Below are positions 1-7,232 of a DNA stretch of 33,255 nucleotides, one piece after another; the stretch's first letter is position 1, and every line of letters begins with the position of its first letter. The notes below the pieces were generated by a model. The model was not told where the DNA came from. It saw only the letters and a program-made list of their open reading frames with translations, and searched no databases. The position numbers were made by a program, and so were the translations under genes. This stretch comes from Bacteroides sp. (lineage in GTDB: Bacteria > Bacteroidota > Bacteroidia > Bacteroidales > Muribaculaceae): positions 1-33,255 of the forward strand of contig JAMPEM010000022.1 of NCBI GenBank assembly GCA_023665145.1, written 5' to 3'.

Positions 1-52
1 TTTCCTCAAAAATTATGCCCAAATCCATTAACATTTATTTTTAAACAACCTC
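1..52. mobile_element. End of an IS5-like/MITE-like element, cut by the window edge
   Basis: These bases match the right-hand end of the complete element at 10139-10377, including the stretch containing ATTATGCCCAAATCC and the terminus CAACCTC. The element ends at 52 and is followed by TAA, which fits a TNA-type target site. Only the last 52 bp are present, so it cannot be said whether a full insertion sequence or a short non-coding derivative lies to the left. It sits about 175 bp upstream of the first bat-operon gene. Confidence 0.7.
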
Positions 53-123
53 TAAATGATTCTCTAAAGATTTATTTAAAATTATTTAACAGGAAAAATA
101 ATAGATATATTTTGACAAAATTG

Positions 124-131
124 TATTTTTG
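124..131 (+). promoter_or_regulatory. Possible -7 box upstream of the bat operon
   Basis: TATTTTTG matches the Bacteroidetes -7 consensus TAnnTTTG and lies about 98 bp before the moxR start. A TTTG occurs at 111-114, but that is only 9 bp upstream, whereas 19-21 bp is usual, so the -33 part is not convincing. No better match was seen between the element end at 52 and the gene. Confidence 0.35.
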
Positions 132-228
132 CATAATGATTTTACCCTGCAATGATGTGATAATATGAACAGGATATTATCAATAATAAAATAAAAATCA
201 AGAATAAGAATCAATATTATAAAATGCT

Positions 229-1224
229 ATGGCTGAAACTGTCAATATTCGAGAGCTCAACGATCTGATTGCATCAAAGAGCGACTTTCTAAGCGTAATT
301 CGCAACGGAATGAATCAACGTATTGTAGGTCAGAAACATCTCGTGGATTCACTACTAATAGCACTTCTGTGCAATGGTCATGTACTGCTTGAAGGTGTAC
401 CGGGTCTTGCCAAGACATTAGCAATAAAAACTCTTTCGCAGCTTATAGATGCAAAATATAACCGCATTCAATTCACCCCGGACCTTCTCCCTGCAGACGT
501 TATCGGCACAATGATATATAGCGTCAAAAAAGAGCAATTTGAGGTGAAAAAAGGTCCTGTATTTGCCAATTTTGTATTGGCAGATGAAATCAATCGTGCT
601 CCTGCTAAAGTGCAGAGTGCTCTTCTTGAGGCAATGCAGGAGCGTCAAGTCACAATAGGTGATGAGACATTCAGGCTTGATCGCCCATTTCTTGTAATGG
701 CTACTCAAAATCCTATAGAACAAGAAGGGACATATCCATTGCCGGAAGCTCAGACTGACCGTTTCCTCCTGAAAGTTATCATAGGGTATCCTACTGTAGA
801 AGAGGAAAAAGTGATAATTCGACAAAATATACGTGGAACACTTCCACCGGTTGATGCAGTGGTGGATTCTCGCGAGGTACTCGAAATCCAAAAACTTGTT
901 CATCAAATCTATATTGATGAAAAGATAGAAGATTATATTGTTAATATTGTATTTGCTACACGCCGGCCCGCACGTTATAAATTGGATGATCTTAAAGATA
1001 TCATTGCATACGGAGCCTCACCTCGTGCTTCCATCAGCTTGGCTCTTGCAGCACGTGCGTATGCGTTTCTTCGCGGACGTGGATATGTCATACCCGAAGA
1101 TGTTCGAGCAGTATGTCATGATGTAATGAGACATAGGATAGGATTGACTTATGAGGCTGAAGCTAACAATATCAATGCTGATGAAGTTATTACCCGTATA
1201 GTGGACACTGTCCCTGTACCATGA
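229..1224 (+). CDS. MoxR-family AAA+ ATPase, first gene of the bat operon
   Basis: A 331-residue AAA+ ATPase of the MoxR family. The Walker A motif GVPGLAKT is at residues 56-63, Walker B VLADE at 116-120, and a sensor-type ATQNP at 158-162; the length is normal for the family. MoxR ATPases act in the cytoplasm as chaperone-like partners of VWA-domain proteins, and this gene is followed by a DUF58 gene and two VWA genes, which fits. No signal peptide or membrane segment is seen. It probably powers assembly or remodelling of the Bat membrane complex; the actual client is not known from the sequence. The gene is followed by a 59-bp gap carrying a hairpin that includes the next start codon. Confidence 0.95.
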   Translation: MAETVNIRELNDLIASKSDFLSVIRNGMNQRIVGQKHLVDSLLIALLCNGHVLLEGVPGLAKTLAIKTLSQLIDAKYNRIQFTPDLLPADVIGTMIYSVKKEQFEVKKGPVFANFVLADEINRAPAKVQSALLEAMQERQVTIGDETFRLDRPFLVMATQNPIEQEGTYPLPEAQTDRFLLKVIIGYPTVEEEKVIIRQNIRGTLPPVDAVVDSREVLEIQKLVHQIYIDEKIEDYIVNIVFATRRPARYKLDDLKDIIAYGASPRASISLALAARAYAFLRGRGYVIPEDVRAVCHDVMRHRIGLTYEAEANNINADEVITRIVDTVPVP

Positions 1225-1255
1225 TGGCTCGACCTGTATTATCTGCAGTTATACA

Positions 1256-1285
1256 ATAAGTCAAGCCTCGAAAGGCTATACTTAT
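1256..1285 (+). promoter_or_regulatory. Stem-loop overlapping the start codon of the DUF58 gene
   Basis: ATAAGT at 1256-1261 can pair with ACTTAT at 1280-1285, and AGCCT at 1264-1268 with AGGCT at 1273-1277, around a CGAA loop at 1269-1272. A 2x2 internal mismatch separates the two helices. The outer helix includes the A and T of the start codon at 1284-1286, so folding would hide the translation start. The pairing is seen in the sequence; a regulatory role is inferred. Confidence 0.45.
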
Positions 1286-2162
1286 GGATGCAAAAGAATT
1301 ATTAAAGAAAGTAAGAAAGATTGAGATAAAGACTCGAGGATTGAGTCAGAACATCTTCGCCGGTGAGTATCATACCGCATTTAAGGGACGCGGTATGACA
1401 TTTGCCGAAGTCAGAGAATATCAATTTGGAGATGATGTCAGGGATATTGACTGGAATGTTACTGCTCGACATAATAAACCGTTTGTGAAGGTCTATGAGG
1501 AGGAGCGTGAACTTACAGTCTTGCTTCTTATCGATGTTAGCGGTTCAAGAAATTTCGGTGCTGTAGGAGAAGCGAAAAAGGAGGTTATGGCAGAAATTGC
1601 TGCGACACTTGCCTTTTCTTCGATTCAGAATAATGACAAGGTAGGTGTGATATTTTTCAGTGATAAGGTGGAGAAATTTATCCCTCCGAAAAAGGGTAGA
1701 AAGCATATACTCTTGATTATACGTGAAATTATAGATTTTACACCTGAAGACAAGGGTACCGATATAGATTCTGCACTTGTATTTCTGACGAACGCCCTCA
1801 AAAAACGATCCACTGTTTTTATATTAAGTGATTTTATAGATGACCATGATTATCGCAAATCACTGACGATTGCGAACCGAAAACATGATGTGGCCGCTAT
1901 TCAGATTTACGACAAGCGAGATGCGACAATTCCGGATGTCGGACTTGTAAGAGTCAGAGACATGGAGACAAATGCAGATATGTGGATTGATACATCGTCT
2001 GTAAAAATCAGGAGGGCTTACGAAAAAGAATGGTATGAAAGGCAGCAGAAATTGTCCGGCATTACGGCGCGCTGTGGCGTAGACTTAGCCTCAGTATCCA
2101 CAGATGAAGATTTCGTAAAGGCTCTTCTCGGCCTTTTCCGGAGAAGGGCTCTTGGCCGATAA
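1284..2162 (+). CDS. DUF58 protein with VWA-like fold, bat operon
   Basis: A 292-residue DUF58 protein. The family signature around residues 37-62 (RGMTFAEVREYQFGDDVRDI, then DWN) is clear. A VWA-like part begins with LLLIDVSGS, whose DVSGS at residues 84-88 is a complete MIDAS metal-binding motif. No transmembrane segment is evident, so it is probably cytoplasmic or peripheral at the membrane. DUF58 genes almost always follow moxR genes, and the product is expected to be the adaptor or substrate-binding partner of the ATPase. It lies 59 bp after moxR and 24 bp before the next gene. Its start codon is inside a predicted hairpin, unlike the other genes of the operon. Confidence 0.93.
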   Translation: MDAKELLKKVRKIEIKTRGLSQNIFAGEYHTAFKGRGMTFAEVREYQFGDDVRDIDWNVTARHNKPFVKVYEEERELTVLLLIDVSGSRNFGAVGEAKKEVMAEIAATLAFSSIQNNDKVGVIFFSDKVEKFIPPKKGRKHILLIIREIIDFTPEDKGTDIDSALVFLTNALKKRSTVFILSDFIDDHDYRKSLTIANRKHDVAAIQIYDKRDATIPDVGLVRVRDMETNADMWIDTSSVKIRRAYEKEWYERQQKLSGITARCGVDLASVSTDEDFVKALLGLFRRRALGR

Positions 2163-2186
2163 TTATTATTCCGGTATATACTCTTT

Positions 2187-3311
2187 ATGAAAAATAACAG
2201 CAAAATAGTAATAAATTTAATCCTCTATATCCTGTTTGGTATCAGTCAGGGGTATGCTGCGGTGCCTACGGTGAAAGCCAAACTTGACAGTACGCAGATT
2301 CTAATGGGGCAGGTGACAAAATTGCACCTGGAGGTGACACAAGAGAAAGGGAGACCCGGAGGCTTCCCGATTTTCTCGGGAGACAATCGTAAAGGTTATG
2401 TAGGAGTTTGCGGTGATTCAATAGAACTGCGTTCTGATTATAGAAGAGACACAGTAGAGATTGGTAGTGGTAAGATTCAAATAAATTATGAAATTCCGGT
2501 ACAAAGTTTTGATTCCGGGTTTTATCAATTGCCTCAGTTTGTATATATTAGCGGCACTGACAGTGCCAAATCAAATGTCGTATCCTTGAAGGTGATACCT
2601 GTCGCAGTGACGGCCGATGCCAAGATCTCTGATTTTGCACCTCCGGCTGACCCCGAAGGTGGTAATATTTTTGATTATTTGCCCAATTGGATGGTGGATT
2701 ATTGGTGGATTCTTTTGCTGATAGCCCTTATCGCCATACTTGTAATACTGGCCGTGAGAAGATACAAATCCAAAGGTTTTATTTTACCGAAAAAGCCTGA
2801 CCCCCTCCCATACGATGTTGCAATGTCAGAGCTTAAAAAGCTCAAGAGTCTAAATCTGTGGGAACAGGGAATGGAGAAGGAATATTTCACACGGCTTACT
2901 GATATATTGCGCATATATCTTGACAAGCGGTTCTCAATAAATGCTGTGGAAATGACCACTCCGGAAATTCTTACCAAGCTGTCGGAGAATCCTGCAATAA
3001 AAGATAAAAAAGAGTATATCAGAAGAATCCTTGACACGGCCGATTTTGTAAAATTTGCCAAAGTCAGACCTCTTCCGGAAGATAACATTGCTGCATTTGA
3101 TACAGCGAAAAAGTTTGTGGAAGAGACCCGTCCGACTCAGGAAGAGATTGCTGCCTATAAAGAGGCTTTGGCGAACTCGGAATCTCCAATAGGAACGAAT
3201 ATAAAAACAGGAAAATCTGCGAAATCGACAGAAGAGTCCGTCAAGGAATCGAAACCTTTAAAATTGGCAAAGAAAATTACCAAAATCAGAAAGAAAGGAG
3301 GTAGCAGATGA
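2187..3311 (+). CDS. BatD-like/DUF4381-like membrane protein of the bat operon
   Basis: A 374-residue protein with a signal peptide (residues 1-24, likely cleaved after GYA), an extracytoplasmic beta-rich domain to about residue 165, one transmembrane helix at about 172-192, and a cytoplasmic tail rich in Lys and Glu at its end. The architecture resembles the uncharacterised protein usually found between the DUF58 gene and batA in Bacteroidetes aerotolerance operons, and DUF4381-type proteins elsewhere. The role is probably structural, linking the cytoplasmic ATPase/DUF58 pair to the envelope. The gene ends KKGGSR; the Lys-Gly-Gly codons form a strong Shine-Dalgarno sequence for batA, whose start overlaps this stop codon (ATGA). 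Confidence 0.8.
   Translation: MKNNSKIVINLILYILFGISQGYAAVPTVKAKLDSTQILMGQVTKLHLEVTQEKGRPGGFPIFSGDNRKGYVGVCGDSIELRSDYRRDTVEIGSGKIQINYEIPVQSFDSGFYQLPQFVYISGTDSAKSNVVSLKVIPVAVTADAKISDFAPPADPEGGNIFDYLPNWMVDYWWILLLIALIAILVILAVRRYKSKGFILPKKPDPLPYDVAMSELKKLKSLNLWEQGMEKEYFTRLTDILRIYLDKRFSINAVEMTTPEILTKLSENPAIKDKKEYIRRILDTADFVKFAKVRPLPEDNIAAFDTAKKFVEETRPTQEEIAAYKEALANSESPIGTNIKTGKSAKSTEESVKESKPLKLAKKITKIRKKGGSR
3294..3302 (+). promoter_or_regulatory. Strong Shine-Dalgarno site for batA
   Basis: AAAGGAGGT ends 5 bp before the batA ATG at 3308 and lies inside the upstream coding region, where it encodes Lys-Gly-Gly. Strong Shine-Dalgarno sequences are uncommon in Bacteroidetes, and this one coincides with a 4-bp gene overlap, which suggests coupled translation. 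Confidence 0.65.
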
Positions 3312-4285
3312 TTCTTCAACATAAATGGTTATTACTACTGTTTTTAATATATATACCACTTATTGGGTGGTATATCAAAAAACAGCGCAATGCCTCTCCA
3401 TCATTGGGAATATCTACGATATCCGCCTTTAAGAAAGCGGGAAAGACAATGCGCCCGATTTTGATGCATGTCTGTTTCGTACTTGATTTGATAGCTATCG
3501 GATGTTTGATAGTTGCACTTTGTCGACCTATGACATGCGAAGGAATGAGTAAATCTCGAATTGAGGGTACGGATATAGTTCTTGCACTCGATATTTCCGG
3601 TTCTATGGCTGCAAATGACATCTATCCCAACCGATTTCTCGCTGCCAAGGAGGTGGCTGAAAAGTTTATTGTCGGCAGAAATAATGACAATATGGGATTA
3701 GTGATTTTTTCAGGTGAATCGCTGTCAATAATGCCCTTGACTAATGACAGAGGAGCCTTAATCAACGCACTTAAAAGTGTAAAGATGGGTGCTCTTTCCG
3801 ATGGAACGGCCATTGGTGACGGCCTTGCATCCGCTATCAATAGGATATCAAGCGGGAAAGCGAAGTCAAAGAGTATAATTCTACTGACAGATGGCACTAA
3901 TAACGCCGGAGATGTGGCTCCCTCCACAGCTGCGGAGATTGCGAGAAAGAAGGGGATTCGCGTTTATACAATTGGTGCCGGTACAGATGGCAGTGTTTCA
4001 ATCAGAGACCCCTATGGATTTGCTGCGACGACTGTTGAAACAAAAATTGACGAAGAATCCCTTAAACAGATAGCGCAGTTGACCGGTGGAAAATATTTTC
4101 GGGCAAAAAATGCTTCGACTTTAAAAAAAGTTTTTCAGGAGATAGACAGTCTTGAGAAGACAGTGCTCGATGTGGACAGATATAACCGTCTTGATGAGAA
4201 TTTTATGCCCTGGGTGTGGGCTGCGTTTGGCGCTTTTGTGTTGATGTTATTGCTCAGATATCCGGTGCTTAGACGTATACCTTGA
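3308..4285 (+). CDS. batA: BatA, VWA-domain membrane protein
   Basis: A 325-residue inner-membrane protein. Hydrophobic helices are at about residues 7-23 and 52-72, and one is near the C-terminus (about 297-317). Between them is a von Willebrand factor A domain with an intact MIDAS start, DISGS at 95-99, and a later LLTDGTNNAG motif. The domain faces the periplasm in the family's usual topology. Order and architecture match BatA of the Bacteroides fragilis aerotolerance operon. VWA domains bind partner proteins through the metal site, so it probably contacts BatB, BatC or BatD. The start overlaps the upstream stop and has a strong Shine-Dalgarno site. A 100-bp gap separates it from batB. Confidence 0.92.
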   Translation: MILQHKWLLLLFLIYIPLIGWYIKKQRNASPSLGISTISAFKKAGKTMRPILMHVCFVLDLIAIGCLIVALCRPMTCEGMSKSRIEGTDIVLALDISGSMAANDIYPNRFLAAKEVAEKFIVGRNNDNMGLVIFSGESLSIMPLTNDRGALINALKSVKMGALSDGTAIGDGLASAINRISSGKAKSKSIILLTDGTNNAGDVAPSTAAEIARKKGIRVYTIGAGTDGSVSIRDPYGFAATTVETKIDEESLKQIAQLTGGKYFRAKNASTLKKVFQEIDSLEKTVLDVDRYNRLDENFMPWVWAAFGAFVLMLLLRYPVLRRIP

Positions 4286-4385
4286 TACCTAAGAACAGAA
4301 ATGATTAGAAATCATATATCTCAACATCTCTCTCTTAACAATCTTTATATAGACAATTCTTTCCTCAATTAAGTGATTATTGATA

Positions 4386-5432
4386 ATGTTAACATTTGCA
4401 TATCCATACTTACTGCTGTTATTGCTCCTTGTTCCGGTGTTTGTTCTTATATATGCCTGGACAAGATATATCAGAAGCCGTGACCTTAAAAAGTTCGGAA
4501 AGCTGTCGGTGTTGGCACCCTTGATGCCGGAAGTTTCCCCATATAAACCACCCTTAAAACTATCGGTTAGAATGTTAGCTCTATCACTTATCATCATAGC
4601 TATTGCCAGGCCGTGGGGTGGAGTGAAAGACGTTAAGACGGACAAAGAGGGTATTGAAGTTGTTATCGCTGTGGATGCGTCTAATTCTATGTATGCTTCG
4701 GCTTCATCGGATGTGGAAGGTACACCTCGTATGCGTACAGCCAAACTCATGCTTGAGAAGCTTATCAATAATATGGACAATGATAAAGTGGGATTGGTTG
4801 TTTTTGCCGGAGAGGCATATACGTTGATACCGGTTACAGGAGATTATATTTCGGCCAAAATGTTCCTCAATTCAATTGATCCTGCCCAATATCCCAATCA
4901 AGGTACAAATATAGCGGATGCCATAGATCAATCAATAAAAGCTTTTGGTGATGATAAGCGTGCCGGAAAGGCAATAATCCTAATTACAGATGCTGAGGAG
5001 CTTGAAGATGAGAAGTCTGTAATGGATGCGGTGAAAAATGCGTCAAAGAACAATATTCAAGTAGATGTGTTGGGAGTAGGAACTACCTCTGCCGTACCGG
5101 TGCCGGTAAACGGTGCTTACTTGACAGATCCGGATACGGGTGGTCCTGTAGCTACTGCGCTTAATGAGGATTTGGCGGCTCAGATAGCGAAGGCCGGTAA
5201 GGGTATATATGTAAATGCTGCAAATCGTGGTGCCCTCAACGAGCTTGAACGTCAGCTTGGCACTATCAAGAAAACGGCATTGCAGCAGAGTTTTAATTCC
5301 GTACATGACGAATTGTTCCCAATCTTTTTATGGATTGCACTTGTTCTTATGGTATTAGACATTTTCTTACTTGACAGGAAGATATCGTGGTTGGACAAAA
5401 TAACGTTCTTTAAAAAGGAAGAGAAAAAATGA
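4386..5432 (+). CDS. batB: BatB, VWA-domain membrane protein
   Basis: A 348-residue paralogue of BatA. Two N-terminal hydrophobic helices (about 6-25 and 60-74) precede a VWA domain with MIDAS motif DASNS at residues 96-100 and an ILITDAEE motif, followed by a C-terminal helix. The ATG at 4386 is chosen; a TTG two codons upstream is in frame but less likely. The 100-bp gap after batA shows no convincing promoter. The last codons overlap batC (ATGA), with a purine-rich AAGGAAGAG just upstream that could serve as a ribosome binding site. It is expected to work with BatA in a membrane complex; direct biochemical function is not established. Confidence 0.92.
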   Translation: MLTFAYPYLLLLLLLVPVFVLIYAWTRYIRSRDLKKFGKLSVLAPLMPEVSPYKPPLKLSVRMLALSLIIIAIARPWGGVKDVKTDKEGIEVVIAVDASNSMYASASSDVEGTPRMRTAKLMLEKLINNMDNDKVGLVVFAGEAYTLIPVTGDYISAKMFLNSIDPAQYPNQGTNIADAIDQSIKAFGDDKRAGKAIILITDAEELEDEKSVMDAVKNASKNNIQVDVLGVGTTSAVPVPVNGAYLTDPDTGGPVATALNEDLAAQIAKAGKGIYVNAANRGALNELERQLGTIKKTALQQSFNSVHDELFPIFLWIALVLMVLDIFLLDRKISWLDKITFFKKEEKK

Positions 5433-6196
5433 AAAATTTTATATTGCTCTTTATTGTCTTTGTTGTTGCGATTCCATTCTCTTCGTTTGCTGAAAACAAA
5501 GAGAAGTCTCACTCTACACGAAAGGAACGGAAATATATTCTGAACGGAAATAAGCTTTACAAAGAGTCAAAATATTTAGAGGCGGCCAAAGAATATAAGC
5601 TTGCACTTAAGGAAAATCCTTCGAGTGCGGTAGGTACTTATAATCTTGCTCTATCAAACATAAGACTTGCTTCGCAAAAGGGTGTCAAAGAGGAAGATCA
5701 AAAAAAATATGAGGAGGAGGGGAAAAAGTTGATGAAAAGTGTTGCGGATTTAGGTAATTCCAAGCCTGAACTCGCATCGCGTGCATGGTATAATCTTGGT
5801 AATGTGTCGTTTAATTCAGAGGATTATCAGTCGGCATTGGAATATTATAAAAATGCTTTGCGTTTGAATCCGAACGACAACGATGCACGGAGAAATCTGC
5901 GAATCACCCAGTTGAAGCTTAAAAACAATAATCAGAATAAAGATAATAAGAATAAAAATAACGACCAAAACAAAGAGAAAAAAGAGAAAGAAAAAGAGAA
6001 GGAGAAGGAACAACCAAAACCCAAAGAAGAAGACAAAAATAAAGAGCAAAAAGAACAGCAGCCACAAAATCAACAGATAAGTGACCAGACAGCTGATCAG
6101 ATTCTCAAGGCAATGGAAAATAAAGAGGCTCAGACCCGCAATCGCGTCATGAATCCTCAGAAGAACAATTCACGCCCGTCAAGAAAGAACTGGTGA
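5429..6196 (+). CDS. batC: BatC, exported TPR protein with charged tail
   Basis: A 255-residue protein with a signal peptide (residues 1-21, likely cleaved after SFA), so it should be periplasmic. Tetratricopeptide repeats are seen at about residues 34-68 and 111-146 (YNLGNVSFNSEDYQSALEYY). From about residue 167 to 210 it is a low-complexity stretch of Lys, Glu, Gln and Asn, followed by the conserved family ending with ILKAMENKEAQTR. TPRs normally bind other proteins, so it is probably a scaffold for BatA and BatB. The A/G-rich tail makes the opposite strand look like a hydrophobic open frame, which is an artefact. The gene overlaps batB by 4 bp. Confidence 0.9.
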   Translation: MKNFILLFIVFVVAIPFSSFAENKEKSHSTRKERKYILNGNKLYKESKYLEAAKEYKLALKENPSSAVGTYNLALSNIRLASQKGVKEEDQKKYEEEGKKLMKSVADLGNSKPELASRAWYNLGNVSFNSEDYQSALEYYKNALRLNPNDNDARRNLRITQLKLKNNNQNKDNKNKNNDQNKEKKEKEKEKEKEQPKPKEEDKNKEQKEQQPQNQQISDQTADQILKAMENKEAQTRNRVMNPQKNNSRPSRKNW

Positions 6197-6240
6197 TTAA
6201 TAATATCAAGCAGCCGAATTAAAAATTTAAATATAAGAGT

Positions 6241-7176
6241 ATGAATACTAAAATATGGATATATAAATTAATAAATTTGATAATAGTCGTATTCGGCACT
6301 GCTGCGTGTATGTCTGCTCAAGGAGAGTCTAAATTCGAAGATACAGAGGTCTTTACAATCACATCGTTATCAAGTAAAAATCTTTATGTAGGTGTGCCGG
6401 TATGTTATTCTGTCAGACTATATTCCACAAATCCATCAATAGATTTTGTCCGGCCGATAAGTAAAAATCATTTTGAAGGTTTTGACATAAAGCAATTTCC
6501 TACATTGCGAACAGACCGCTATCATCACATAAATAAGGAGATTGTAAAGGGGAGAACTTACTATACCGTGTGGCTTGAAGACATAATCCTTGTGCCACAA
6601 AGTGTTGGAGATTTTAACATAAAAGGTGAAGATTTTATAGCCGGGATAAATGAATATCAAGTATATTCTGATCCTTTTTGGGGAACGATGCGTCGAGCTG
6701 TTCCTTCTGAATATCCCATCAAGGGGCAGGATATGAAAGTGAAAGTATCTAATTTCCCAAGCAATCAGCCCAAGAATTTCAGCGGTGCCACAGGTGTATA
6801 TTCTGTAAAAGTGAATGTAAATAAAATTGTGGCGAAAGAGGATGAAGCGGTGATGGTTGTTAGAATTTCCGGACAAGGCGATTTATCTGATGTAGACTTA
6901 CCCAATCTTTTGTCACAATTTCCTAATTCGTTGGGAGTAAAATCAGTGTCGCAAGATTGTAATACATATATGGAGAATGGTGTCCTTAGATCAGATTTAT
7001 ATTTTGAGTGCGGATTTTCTCCGATACAAGAAGGGATTATCAAGATTCCGGCAATCACGTTTACATATTTTAATCCTGATAAGAAAAAATTTGTAACAGC
7101 GGAATCAGAACCCATTGATATAGAAGTGAGAGAGTCAGTGCGAAAAACGATTCCAACAGAAATAATGGAGCTTTAG
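6241..7176 (+). CDS. Short BatD-like paralogue without membrane anchor
   Basis: A 311-residue exported protein related to the middle of the neighbouring BatD. Shared landmarks in the same order are a CYSVRLYST / VYTVKLYCT strand, HFEGF / KFEGF, YSDPFWG / YNDPLFG, a central FSG, a GQGDL / GSGNL turn, and a final TYFNPDKKKF / VYFNPSTGQY strand. It lacks BatD's first domain and its C-terminal transmembrane helix and cytoplasmic tail. An N-terminal hydrophobic segment (about 7-22) ends in GTAAC, a poor lipobox, so it may be either a secreted protein or a lipoprotein. It is probably a duplicate of two beta-sandwich domains of BatD. It follows batC by 44 bp and precedes batD by 56 bp. It is intact, without frameshifts. 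Confidence 0.82.
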   Translation: MNTKIWIYKLINLIIVVFGTAACMSAQGESKFEDTEVFTITSLSSKNLYVGVPVCYSVRLYSTNPSIDFVRPISKNHFEGFDIKQFPTLRTDRYHHINKEIVKGRTYYTVWLEDIILVPQSVGDFNIKGEDFIAGINEYQVYSDPFWGTMRRAVPSEYPIKGQDMKVKVSNFPSNQPKNFSGATGVYSVKVNVNKIVAKEDEAVMVVRISGQGDLSDVDLPNLLSQFPNSLGVKSVSQDCNTYMENGVLRSDLYFECGFSPIQEGIIKIPAITFTYFNPDKKKFVTAESEPIDIEVRESVRKTIPTEIMEL

Positions 7177-7232
7177 CGGCATATTATAATGCCTCATGAA
7201 GCTCAATGAAATAATCAGCTAACTTTGACATA

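Noticed and set aside
418..906. 162-codon open frame opposite moxR
   Set aside because: Lies fully within a well-supported gene and has a Cys/His/Tyr-rich, non-protein-like composition.
5816..6073. Minus-strand open frame coding for a very hydrophobic Phe/Leu-rich peptide
   Set aside because: It is the complement of the Lys/Glu-rich tail of batC; the A/G-rich coding strand forces such a frame. No start context or homology.
7220..7227. TAACTTTG just before batD, looking like a -7 promoter box
   Set aside because: Transcription would begin at the start codon itself, and no -33 box is present; most likely chance inside the operon.
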